In this document: positions 6,452 through 13,735 of the stretch, piece by piece
Position numbering within the stretch: position 1 is the first letter of the stretch
Layout: each line of letters opens with the position of its first letter
Source of the DNA: an uncultured bacterium
GTDB lineage: Bacteria; Patescibacteria; Microgenomatia; Levybacterales; UBA12049
Length of the DNA stretch: 15,156 bases
NCBI GenBank assembly: GCA_946885425.1
Contig: CAMPGJ010000010.1
Coordinates: 1-15,156 of the forward strand
Direction of reading: 5' to 3'
Notes under the pieces: generated by a model
What the model saw: the letters and a program-made list of their open reading frames with translations, nothing else
The model's database searches: none
Told to the model about the DNA's origin: nothing
Translations under genes and position numbers: made by a program

Positions 6452-8140
6452 TTATTTTGCCGTATTTTTGAAAATCATGACTTTAGGATGGTCATACACG
6501 GTAAAAGATTCTTCAGCATTATCATCAGGAATACTGAAAGGTATTCCTAAATAATTAAAAGAGGGGTATGAAGTAAATTCTTTTACTTTTTTATATTGGA
6601 GTTTTCCTGCAAATAAATCAGTGTAAAATTTAGTCATTAACGGATATCGCTCAGGTACTGTAGGCATACTTCCCCAGCCTCTATTGGAAGTTAGGATAAG
6701 ATAATCTCCTGATTCTAACATGGTGTTCATTTTAGCCCATTTCTCAGGTGAATCAGGGTCAAATACAGATAAAAGTTGGATGTTGTACTGATTTGAAGCT
6801 GAGAGTGGTAAAGCGTCATCCCAGTGCTCATTTAATAGAGTGCTACCTACAGGAATGTTTTGTGTTATCCAATTTGTAGCAGCAATTCTACTCATAGGCA
6901 TTATATATATTGAGAGAAAAGCTAATGGATATAAGAGTACAATACAGATGAGCAAATACTTAACTGTTTTATTATATCGTTCCATCAGGTAATAAAATCC
7001 AAATCCAGCAAGAATGGCAAAGAAGGGATAAAGAAAAATAAAATAGCGCATGGTTTTTGCAACTTGTGTTGATTGGTATAAAAAGAAAAGTAGAACCCAG
7101 GAGAAAATAATGATAAGTTCAGGATGTTTATGTCTTTTTATAAAAAATATACTGCCTGCTGCTACGAAAAGGAAATAAACAAGTCCCACACCCCAAAATG
7201 CAATGTTATATAGAGCGAAAAGAACTGGTGTTTTATGTATCCATTGTACTCCAGGTGGGAACCATCCAGCTGGATTAGAAAAAGATTCAAGTGTTTGTAT
7301 GTTTTGCAGAAATAGGGGATTTGCTGCTATATGGAAAAAGTTTGTGTCTGCGAAGTAATAAGGATCGGCGATACGTAAAGTAATATATAAAGGAATGAGA
7401 AATAATGATGAGGTAAAAACTATGCTGGTTGTGGATTGTAATAATCTGTTTTTGATAAATAATTTCACTTCATGGGTTAGAAGAGGTTCTTTTTTTAAGC
7501 AAAGCATAATAATCAGGACGATATGTAAAGGGAGTATGTACATTGCGCTTACTTTAGAGGCAAAAGCAAAGCCTAGAAATATACCACTCCATATGAGAGA
7601 GGTCCATTTTTGTTCGTAATAAAATTTAAGTGTAAAGTAGAAACTTGTTATCATAAAAAAGTTAAGAAATGTATCAACAGCAAAAAAGTGGGAAAGTTGG
7701 ATGGGTAAAACTGCAATTGCATAGAAAAAACCACCTAAAACAATGGTTTCTTTTGGCAGATTGCGGTGTTTACGAATAAGCATGAGGAGCTTTATGACGA
7801 TGAGAAGTGCCAGAAGATCAAAAAATGCAGAAAGTGCTCTTCCTTGTAGCACGAAGCTGTTGTAAGAATCATTATTAAATTTTATTGCCGCAAGTTTATT
7901 AATAGTTACTGGAAAAATGCCGTAGACATAAAATTTATGACCGATGTTTGCTGGGTTAAATTGGGATACTTGTGGATCTAGATACTCATTGAATGACGAA
8001 GGTTGTTTCATCGCATTGCCTACCATGACAAGAAAGCGCTCATCCGGATGGAGATGATGATTACTATCCCAGTTAACATTATAAAACCTTAGAAAGGCAG
8101 CTAACAAAATTATGGCGATTAAGATAATCTTTTGTGACAT
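6452..8140 (-). CDS. GT-C membrane glycosyltransferase, PMT/ArnT-like (GT39-type), paralogue 1
   Basis: A 562-residue polytopic membrane protein that probably transfers a sugar from a polyprenyl-phosphate donor to an acceptor outside the membrane. It begins with a hydrophobic helix (about 4-17) and then LRFYNVNWDSNHHLHPDERF (17-36), whose Asp33-Glu34 match the acidic pair in the first outer loop of GT-C enzymes. A second acidic site lies in HFFAVDTFLNF (151-161, Asp156). About ten helices run to about 412, and a soluble domain (about 413-562) ends in SFTVYDHPKVMIF (545-557). It is clearly paralogous to the next gene, 20 bp upstream on the same strand: both start with LRFYN-N-W...HPDER and share the F-Y-DL--GKL-Y-K region. 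This copy lacks the repeat-derived insertions of its paralogue. The exact sugar and acceptor are unknown. Confidence 0.85.
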   Translation of the reverse strand: MSQKIILIAIILLAAFLRFYNVNWDSNHHLHPDERFLVMVGNAMKQPSSFNEYLDPQVSQFNPANIGHKFYVYGIFPVTINKLAAIKFNNDSYNSFVLQGRALSAFFDLLALLIVIKLLMLIRKHRNLPKETIVLGGFFYAIAVLPIQLSHFFAVDTFLNFFMITSFYFTLKFYYEQKWTSLIWSGIFLGFAFASKVSAMYILPLHIVLIIMLCLKKEPLLTHEVKLFIKNRLLQSTTSIVFTSSLFLIPLYITLRIADPYYFADTNFFHIAANPLFLQNIQTLESFSNPAGWFPPGVQWIHKTPVLFALYNIAFWGVGLVYFLFVAAGSIFFIKRHKHPELIIIFSWVLLFFLYQSTQVAKTMRYFIFLYPFFAILAGFGFYYLMERYNKTVKYLLICIVLLYPLAFLSIYIMPMSRIAATNWITQNIPVGSTLLNEHWDDALPLSASNQYNIQLLSVFDPDSPEKWAKMNTMLESGDYLILTSNRGWGSMPTVPERYPLMTKFYTDLFAGKLQYKKVKEFTSYPSFNYLGIPFSIPDDNAEESFTVYDHPKVMIFKNTAK

Positions 8141-8160
8141 GGCAAATAGCTAATTTGTTT

Positions 8161-9876
8161 TTATTTTTTTCTAAAAATAAAAACTGTTGGTCTCTCAAAC
8201 ACATTTACTGTTTCTTCATATCTGAACACAGGATCTCCGAGATAGGTTATTTTACAGAATATATCACAGTGTGTTTCGTAGAGCTTCTCATATCTCAGTT
8301 TACCAGTTATTAAATCATTATAGAAGCTATAGCCATTCGGGAATTTCCCGGGATTATTGAGGCGTATTTTTAATAGCCGCTGGCTGGGTAATATAATATA
8401 TTCAGAATTGTTAAGTTTTTTTTGCAACTCATCCTTAATAAAGGGATTGGATGAATCTAAATCATAAAAATTAAATAGGTCAATTTTTTTAAAAGCTTCG
8501 TTAAATGGAATTACTCCAAGGTCATAGACTTCACTAAGTATCTGGCTATCTGCAGGAATTGTTGTTTGAGCAAATTGTTTGGCTACAATTCTTGTATCGG
8601 GTTTTGTAAATGCTGTAGCGAAATATGAGAGCCCAAATACTGTGCAGGTAACAATAAGTATTGTCATTGCGAGCAACGGCAAGGAGCCAATTCTGCTGAG
8701 CTCACGGTCGAGACGCGGCAGTCTTCTTATGAACGAGATTGCTTCGTTCCTCGCAATGACTTCAGACAAGGCAATGGCTACTATTAAATACATAAACGGT
8801 AATGTCGGCACCATATATCTTGTCCATTTTACGAAGAGGAAAGCTTGAGAACAAAAAAGTATTATGTAAAAAGTAGTAAGTAATATATATGATGATTTTC
8901 TTTCTTTAAACCCCTTATAAAGAATATAAAAAAAAGCAGGAATAAAAAGAAACGTAATGACCGGGTTTAGCAGGAAGGGGTATACGTAAAGAAACTGGAA
9001 TACGCCTGGTACCGTACTATAAAACTCACCCGTATAAAATACAGGTAATATCCCTAGGGCAAGGGTGGATTCATACTTCATACTCGATTGGAAAGCCGTT
9101 GTGTCATAGAAGACGTAAGGGTTAGAGATGATATAAACACTTGAAGCGACTATTAATAATAGTATGAAATGCTTCAGGATTGTCATCCCAAACTTGATCC
9201 GGGATCTATATCTTTCTTCCTGGATTCCCGCTTTCGCGGGAATGACAAAGAGAGAAAGAGTGATTGCAATGATTGGAAGAGGAAAAAGCACTAGTGAGGA
9301 CACTTTTGTCGATACAAGCACACCCAATACTAATCCCATCAGAAAAATGGTGTTCTCTGTAACTTTTTTTAGACATAACCAAAACAAGAGGACTCCAAAA
9401 AGGGTTAGCCACATTTCAAATGTGCCAAAATGCGCGAATTGAATAAATCCAACGCTCATCGTAGCAAGAAAAGCAGCAAGTAAACCTGCTTTATTATCTT
9501 TTAATTTCTTTCCGATAAAGAATAATAATGGTATAAGGAGGATAGAAAAAATAGCAGAATAAACTCTGCTTATAATTATTGCTTCCTCAAATTTTACATT
9601 GGATATTGTGGCTTGGATATTTGACATTGGATATTGAGTGCTATTTACCACCATCCCCGTAAAGTAAATAGTATATATAGGTAGAGAACCATAGGCAAAA
9701 AAATGAGGGTTCATTTGGTCTGGGAAATTTAGTTGGGATACAGCGGATGCTATGTTCCTTTCATCAGGATGAAAGTAGAATGGAGCTCCCCAGTTTAGGT
9801 TATAAAAACGGAGAATAGCGCCTGTAAGAATGAGAACTGCGAGGATAATTTTAAATTTGGATTCTTTAATTTTCAT
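8161..9876 (-). CDS. GT-C membrane glycosyltransferase, PMT/ArnT-like (GT39-type), paralogue 2 with three repeat-derived insertions
   Basis: A 571-residue membrane protein with the same plan as its downstream neighbour: first helix (about 8-22), LRFYNLNWGAPFYFHPDER (22-40, Asp38-Glu39), HFGTFEMWLTLF (149-160, Glu154 where paralogue 1 has Asp), helices to about 420, and a C-terminal soluble domain ending VNVFERPTVFIF (557-568). Three stretches look foreign. Residues about 79-97 come from a 7-bp-period patch, 211-233 (VIPAKAGIQEERYRS and onward) from an inverted-repeat element, and 373-406 (VIARNEAISFIRRLPRL and onward) from another. Each lies in a predicted loop, and the frame is open throughout. 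The gene may still make a working protein with enlarged loops, or it may be decaying. It starts 109 bp after the flavoprotein stop, behind another repeat. Confidence 0.83.
   Translation of the reverse strand: MKIKESKFKIILAVLILTGAILRFYNLNWGAPFYFHPDERNIASAVSQLNFPDQMNPHFFAYGSLPIYTIYFTGMVVNSTQYPMSNIQATISNVKFEEAIIISRVYSAIFSILLIPLLFFIGKKLKDNKAGLLAAFLATMSVGFIQFAHFGTFEMWLTLFGVLLFWLCLKKVTENTIFLMGLVLGVLVSTKVSSLVLFPLPIIAITLSLFVIPAKAGIQEERYRSRIKFGMTILKHFILLLIVASSVYIISNPYVFYDTTAFQSSMKYESTLALGILPVFYTGEFYSTVPGVFQFLYVYPFLLNPVITFLFIPAFFYILYKGFKERKSSYILLTTFYIILFCSQAFLFVKWTRYMVPTLPFMYLIVAIALSEVIARNEAISFIRRLPRLDRELSRIGSLPLLAMTILIVTCTVFGLSYFATAFTKPDTRIVAKQFAQTTIPADSQILSEVYDLGVIPFNEAFKKIDLFNFYDLDSSNPFIKDELQKKLNNSEYIILPSQRLLKIRLNNPGKFPNGYSFYNDLITGKLRYEKLYETHCDIFCKITYLGDPVFRYEETVNVFERPTVFIFRKK
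8663..8760. repeat. Inverted-repeat element GTCATTGCGAG...CTCGCAATGAC inside a GT-C gene (copy 3)
   Basis: The ends match as an 11-bp perfect inverted repeat (8663-8673 and 8750-8760), extending to 15 of 16 with AACG. The right arm reads as the widespread 'GTCATTGCGAGGAACGAAGC' dispersed repeat. It is translated in frame on the minus strand as about 34 mostly polar, Arg-rich residues between two membrane helices. Confidence 0.85.
9180..9248. repeat. Inverted-repeat element TTGTCAT...ATGACAA inside a GT-C gene (copy 4)
   Basis: It spans 69 bp (23 codons) and its outer ends pair. The right arm holds a perfect hairpin (TTCCCGC-TTTC-GCGGGAA). It is translated in frame on the minus strand as VIPAKAGIQEERYRS and onward, a peptide signature of this repeat type in many genomes. 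Confidence 0.85.
9596..9637. repeat. Six-unit heptad-period patch inside a GT-C gene
   Basis: Six 7-bp units (ACATTGG, ATATTGT, GGCTTGG, ATATTTG, ACATTGG, ATATTGA). The 13-mer ACATTGGATATTG is repeated exactly at 9596 and 9624. The 42 bp equal 14 codons, so the frame is kept. It encodes a polar loop (QYPMSNIQATISNV). Confidence 0.75.
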
Positions 9877-9885
9877 TAAATCTCA

Positions 9886-9984
9886 TTGTCATCCCGACCG
9901 AGGAACGAGTGGAGGGATCTCATACCGCTGTGCTGCAATAAAGATTTGTGGTTTGAGATTTCTCGACTACGCTCGAAATGACAA
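9886..9984. repeat. Inverted-repeat element TTGTCAT...ATGACAA between the GT-C and flavoprotein genes (copy 5)
   Basis: It fills almost all of the 109-bp gap. Its end is 1 bp from the flavoprotein stop codon (9986-9988), and its other end is 9 bp from the GT-C start. The arms carry GGATCTCAT/TTTGAGAT and CGACTACGCTCG-like words known from dispersed repeats. Any transcript joining the two genes would carry its hairpin. Confidence 0.8.
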
Positions 9985-9985
9985 A

Positions 9986-11317
9986 TTATTTCTGGACAAG
10001 TTCTGCAACTTTTTTCCCCAGATAAACTGCATTACTTGTTCCGCGATCCCATGGATAGACTTGGTCGATATTGGCAAGAAAAACGTTTTTAAGAGGTGTA
10101 ATCATAGAAGGGATCATTCTGGAGTAATTCGTCGGAATAACTGGTTGAGCAAAAGGAGCTTTAAAAAGTTCAGTACCAATAAGATGTTTTTTGTAGTCTG
10201 GGTTTATCTGTTTTAGGAATGGTTCAAAAAGTTTTAATTTTTCTTCTTTATTCATGATAAAGCGAGGGTCATCTTGCATTAGATAATTTCCCAAGTATAC
10301 CAAGTGTTCATTGTTGTAATGTTTTTTATCCATAAAGTTTGTATGCTCAGCAATAACCATAATAGGAGCTTTTGGGTCGCAAATGCTTAGCCAGTAAGTG
10401 TCATTTGGAAGAAACGGTTTTTTCAGACGGAGAACAAGATTTGTTGCTCCGAGACTTTTTAAACGATGGAATTTTTTCCTGTAACTTTCGGGAAGCTGTG
10501 GAAGTGCTTTTAGGAAAAGGAAAGAAGGCAAGGTAAAGATGACTTTGTCAAACGTTTCACGTTTTGAGGTTGTAGGTTGGCCATCGGCTCTGAGGCTCAG
10601 GCTCGAAGAGTTGTAGGTTGTAGTAACCTTGTTACCGTCATCTTTGACTTCTAGAATTTCTGTGTTGAGGAGGACTTTGCCGCCCTTTTTTTCTATTATT
10701 TTGACGAGGTGCTTAGCGAATGCGAGATAGCCGCCTTCAGGATATGCTAGTGAAGGTGTACGTGATGCCAAACGTGCCCAGAACCACGCGAGCGAAACAT
10801 CATCCGCAGTTTTACCAAATTTATTGACAAGTTGTGGTTCCCAAAGCATCTTATATGCTTTTTCTCCCATTGTTTTGGGTAAAAACGTTGCTGCATTAAT
10901 TTTTTCAAGAGGTTGCCAGAGTGGGTTATAACGTATAAATCCAGCTACTGCAGCCATACGAAGTCGTTCCATAACTGTAAGCTCTGGAAATGTTAGAATT
11001 TCTTTCGGTCCATCGAATTGGTAAATTTTACCGTTAACATATACACATGTTTTTGGTCGTCTTATTAACACCTTGTGTCCAATCTCTCTGGCTAAATTAA
11101 GCACAGATTGATCGTGGTTGACTGCATCCATTTTATTTGTGAACCAATGATGATAATGTTTCTCAAACGTCCAGTCCCACTCTTTTTCTTTAAATCCTAT
11201 GGCAAGACCTCCTGGTTGCGTATCTTTTTCAAATACTGTAACCTCATGCCCGTTCTTTACGAGTTCATAAGCAGCAGATAATCCGGTAAATCCGGCACCA
11301 ATAATTGCAATTTTCAT
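9986..11317 (-). CDS. FAD-dependent oxidoreductase, protoporphyrinogen-oxidase/UDP-galactopyranose-mutase-like
   Basis: A 443-residue flavoprotein of the amine-oxidase/HemY-like superfamily. Its N-terminus is a dinucleotide-binding fold (IIGAGFTGLSAAYELVKNG, 5-23, with FEKDTQPGG at 29-37). KHYHHWF (53-59) follows the conserved pattern of this group. The C-terminus has the second FAD segment NVFLANIDQVYPWDRGTSNA (411-430). Heme genes are absent nearby, while glycosyltransferases follow directly, so a sugar-mutase or lipid-linked sugar role seems likelier; this is inference. Residues about 232-252 (TTTYNSSSLSLRADGQPTTS) are Ser/Thr-rich, come from a 7-bp-period repeat, and interrupt the strand pair before KVIFTLPSFL (258-267). 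The start codon overlaps the stop of the stalk-protein gene (ATGA), which implies coupled translation. Confidence 0.85.
   Translation of the reverse strand: MKIAIIGAGFTGLSAAYELVKNGHEVTVFEKDTQPGGLAIGFKEKEWDWTFEKHYHHWFTNKMDAVNHDQSVLNLAREIGHKVLIRRPKTCVYVNGKIYQFDGPKEILTFPELTVMERLRMAAVAGFIRYNPLWQPLEKINAATFLPKTMGEKAYKMLWEPQLVNKFGKTADDVSLAWFWARLASRTPSLAYPEGGYLAFAKHLVKIIEKKGGKVLLNTEILEVKDDGNKVTTTYNSSSLSLRADGQPTTSKRETFDKVIFTLPSFLFLKALPQLPESYRKKFHRLKSLGATNLVLRLKKPFLPNDTYWLSICDPKAPIMVIAEHTNFMDKKHYNNEHLVYLGNYLMQDDPRFIMNKEEKLKLFEPFLKQINPDYKKHLIGTELFKAPFAQPVIPTNYSRMIPSMITPLKNVFLANIDQVYPWDRGTSNAVYLGKKVAELVQK
10566..10623. repeat. GGTTGTA heptad-period patch inside the flavoprotein gene
   Basis: GAGGTTG/TAGGTTG at the left and GTTGTAG/GTTGTAG at the right (10610-10623) show 7-bp spacing. 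Between them GGCTCT, GGCTCA and GGCTCG recur at about the same step. The gene reads through it in frame. Confidence 0.6.
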
Positions 11318-12792
11318 AGGAAGGTAAAGAGTATACCACCGATTATTAGGGAAATGACACTGGCAAAAGCAGCAATTGTAATTACTTCATTTCCACTTTG
11401 AGGTATTGGTGGTGATGTGGGGCCATTTTGCCCGTCTCCTGGTGTAAGTGACCCTGTTCCATCACCTCCCGGGCCATTATTCCCTCCTGTTCCACTCCCA
11501 TCTCCACCATTGCCGGGTCCTGTTGGGGTAATGTTCGTTGCTGGGTCAATTGTTGGTAGGGATGTTGGCTGTATCGTTGGCTGCGTTGTTGGTCGAGGGA
11601 TTGATGTAGGTCTAGTGGTCGGGCTTGGTAAGATAGATGGTTCTATAAATTGTCCTCCTTCAGCATATACAGTAAAAGCATTTGTGATTTGTTGCGTGAT
11701 CCCTTCAGAATCAGGTGAATTAATAGTTATTGTATGGTTACCAGCACTCAGGGGTGTCGAAGGGCGAAATGACCAATTCCCATATGTATCTGATTGGACG
11801 GTCGTTTTGATTTCTGTTCCTGAATTGATTATTATAACCTCCACATCTGCGTCGGGTATAGTTTTACCACTAAAGCGAGGTTGTTGGTCAGTAAATGTTT
11901 GTAAATTTTTAGGGGTAATTATTTGTGGTGCTGTTACAATTGTAGTGTCTTTCATATCAGGGAGCCCAGGGTTATCTGCAAGTGAAGCCGCGCCGGATGC
12001 AGTGGCAGAATCTGATGCAGAGAAAGCTGAAAATCTATCTTCCAAGGAGAAATCATAGTCTTTAGAGAGGATAATAAGTGGGACAGGATTTGCCTGGCCT
12101 GCAAGAGTAGAGAGAGAGGATTGGAGTGTAGGAGATATAATTTGAATATCTAGTTTTGTAGCAGGTGAAAAGGCGATATATGCTGAAAAGTCAACTTTGC
12201 GCATACTATTAAGGGGGATCAAATAGCTACCGTCAGGTTTAAGAACTGCTGATAAGAGTTGAGAAGAATCAGTTTTTACATATGCAATTGCTTCAGTTGG
12301 GATGCTGCCATCATCCAAGCTTGCTTTTCCTGCGAGTGGAGGTTGTGAGGTTGGTTTATCTAGAGATGGGGGAGCAGTAGTTACATGATAAAAATCTTTA
12401 TCATTCATAAACGTTTCATCTCCGGAAGCTATTGAAAAGTAATAAGTCGTTGAAGGATTAACCCCTTGGATAGTTATATGATGTGCACGATGTGCAACAG
12501 GTTTACCAATAAGTTGGTCACGGTCATCCATACCGACTCCTCCAAGCTTTTTGTCTTTTCCATAAACTATTGTTCCAAAGACTTTTTCATCAGTTGTATA
12601 GGAAACAGTAAAAGAAGAGTCTGAAATATTGCTTATTTGTACATTTTTGGGCACATTAGCTGTCGCAGCCTTAGTCCCAAAAAGAATAATATTTCCACTG
12701 AGCCATGAAATTGTGACGAGTGAGATGGAAACTAGGACAATACTAAAAAGCGCTGGTAATTTTTTATTTAAAAGATTATTTTTTGATTTCAT
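11314..12792 (-). CDS. Surface-anchored stalk protein with Fn3-like and Ig-like domains
   Basis: A 492-residue predicted exported protein, not recognised as a named family. It has an N-terminal signal or anchor helix (about 12-38) and an Fn3/purple-acid-phosphatase-N-like domain (about 47-140: NVQISNISDSSFTVSYTTDE, then STTYYFSIASGD). A small beta domain follows (about 153-245), then a Ser/Ala linker and a bacterial Ig-like domain (about 288-376, with PRFSGKT and SDTYGNWSF). Next come a Pro/Thr/Ser-rich segment (384-425), a Gly/Asn-rich segment (425-460), IPQSG (463-467) and a final hydrophobic helix (469-492). The end resembles a sortase sorting signal, but there is no basic tail after the helix. 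The gene overlaps its upstream neighbour and its downstream neighbour by ATGA, so the three are probably made together. The role is likely adhesion or a pilus-associated surface structure (inference). Confidence 0.78.
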   Translation of the reverse strand: MKSKNNLLNKKLPALFSIVLVSISLVTISWLSGNIILFGTKAATANVPKNVQISNISDSSFTVSYTTDEKVFGTIVYGKDKKLGGVGMDDRDQLIGKPVAHRAHHITIQGVNPSTTYYFSIASGDETFMNDKDFYHVTTAPPSLDKPTSQPPLAGKASLDDGSIPTEAIAYVKTDSSQLLSAVLKPDGSYLIPLNSMRKVDFSAYIAFSPATKLDIQIISPTLQSSLSTLAGQANPVPLIILSKDYDFSLEDRFSAFSASDSATASGAASLADNPGLPDMKDTTIVTAPQIITPKNLQTFTDQQPRFSGKTIPDADVEVIIINSGTEIKTTVQSDTYGNWSFRPSTPLSAGNHTITINSPDSEGITQQITNAFTVYAEGGQFIEPSILPSPTTRPTSIPRPTTQPTIQPTSLPTIDPATNITPTGPGNGGDGSGTGGNNGPGGDGTGSLTPGDGQNGPTSPPIPQSGNEVITIAAFASVISLIIGGILFTFL

Positions 12793-13091
12793 ACTCCTGG
12801 TATCTCATTTTCTGTTGTTTGCTCAGGTGTAGGTATTGGTGATAGTGTTGGGCTTGTCGAAGCTGATGGCTGAGTATTATCAAGATCATTTGCAGGTGAA
12901 ATACGGTTCCTGGTCTTGATTTTTTCAATAGTATCTCTGTCAAAGCTAGACTCAATTGGGTTAATTTGTATTTGTAAATCAGGGCTGATGGTTGTGGTGA
13001 CCCACTTATGGTAGAGATTAAACCCAACCCAGGCAGCTACTACAACAAAAGAAGAGATAAGAATGAAAAGTATATTTTTTTGTTGTTTCAT
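12789..13091 (-). CDS. Small single-pass membrane protein at the PilP position
   Basis: A 100-residue protein I do not recognise. It has one N-terminal membrane helix (about 7-24), a short folded-looking part with ISPDLQIQINPIESSFDRDT (35-54), and a Ser/Thr/Pro-rich tail (about 73-93). It follows pilO by 18 bp and overlaps the stalk-protein start by ATGA (stop TGA 12789-12791). In classical type IV pilus operons the gene after pilO is pilP, a lipoprotein; this protein has no lipobox cysteine and no visible PilP domain. It could be a reduced functional substitute or a lineage-specific coupling protein. The gene context is clear but the function is not. Confidence 0.7.
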   Translation of the reverse strand: MKQQKNILFILISSFVVVAAWVGFNLYHKWVTTTISPDLQIQINPIESSFDRDTIEKIKTRNRISPANDLDNTQPSASTSPTLSPIPTPEQTTENEIPGV

Positions 13092-13109
13092 AGGTGTAAT
13101 ACTGGATCT

Positions 13110-13730
13110 TTAAGGTTTAAAATAAGTTCTACCTCGTATGTTTAATACTAAGTAAGTTGTCCTTTCTTCTTTACTTAAAGAAATTGATTCTATCGTAACA
13201 ATTCTGTTAAGCCGTGAGAGAGAATGTGAAAAAGCAAGTAATTTTTCGTAAGATCCGCTCGATTGCAAACCAAAAGTAAAAGAAGGGTTTTTTGTTATCG
13301 TTTTTCCTTTGCCAGCAATTTCTACCTCAAATACCCGAAGTTCTGTAATTGTAACGTCTGATTGTTTTGCGAGAGCTTGAATTTGTCCAGTGAGGAGAAA
13401 AACGGATGGTTCTTGTGGGATTGCTTCAAATACGATTGGGAGTTGGGAGGTAAGGGTGCCATATTCTTGTTGAAGCGTGCTAAGAGCGGTATATTTTTTT
13501 TGTAATTGCTCTGCGACAAATATATTATCTTTTAATTGTTTTTTTAGGTCGATAATTGTGGAAAGAGTAGGATTGATAGCAAAAATGCCAAAAAATATTA
13601 GGGCTGCGAATGTTAGTAGAAGGGTAATAAAGTTTTTAATGCCTTCTTGTTGGGCATGCGGGAGTAACTTTAGATATTCCCGATATTTTATTGCTGAAAG
13701 ATTTTCAAAATAATTTTTTGGTAATTTCAT
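13110..13730 (-). CDS. pilO: PilO-like type IV pilus inner-membrane alignment protein
   Basis: A 206-residue bitopic protein with the PilO plan: a short cytoplasmic start, one membrane helix (about 33-53), a coiled coil (about 58-95) and a ferredoxin-like domain (about 105-205, ending TTYLVLNIRGRTYF). PilO pairs with PilN in the periplasmic-side ring that links the inner-membrane motor platform to the rest of the pilus machine. It follows pilN by 5 bp. The call rests on architecture, length and order next to pilN, since PilO sequences are poorly conserved. Confidence 0.82.
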   Translation of the reverse strand: MKLPKNYFENLSAIKYREYLKLLPHAQQEGIKNFITLLLTFAALIFFGIFAINPTLSTIIDLKKQLKDNIFVAEQLQKKYTALSTLQQEYGTLTSQLPIVFEAIPQEPSVFLLTGQIQALAKQSDVTITELRVFEVEIAGKGKTITKNPSFTFGLQSSGSYEKLLAFSHSLSRLNRIVTIESISLSKEERTTYLVLNIRGRTYFKP

Positions 13731-13735
13731 AGATG

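Noticed and set aside
9180..9248. Possible CRISPR-like repeat
   Set aside because: The repeats are scattered, imperfect and have no regular spacers. No cas gene is in the window.
8161..9876. Pseudogene caused by repeat insertion
   Set aside because: The frame is open over all 571 codons, the acidic GT-C motif and the C-terminal domain are kept, and the inserts fall in loops. Decay cannot be fully excluded.
9830..10216. Plus-strand frame of 128 codons across the GT-C/flavoprotein gap
   Set aside because: It reads through the inverted-repeat element and antisense of two well-supported genes. Its recognisable peptides (HPDRGTSGG, YARNDK) are translations of the repeat.
11417..12058. Open 213-codon frame on the plus strand opposite the stalk-protein gene
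   Set aside because: It is the antisense of Pro/Thr/Gly-rich codons, which rarely give stops. The peptide is Pro/Val/Gly low complexity, with no start context and no known domain.
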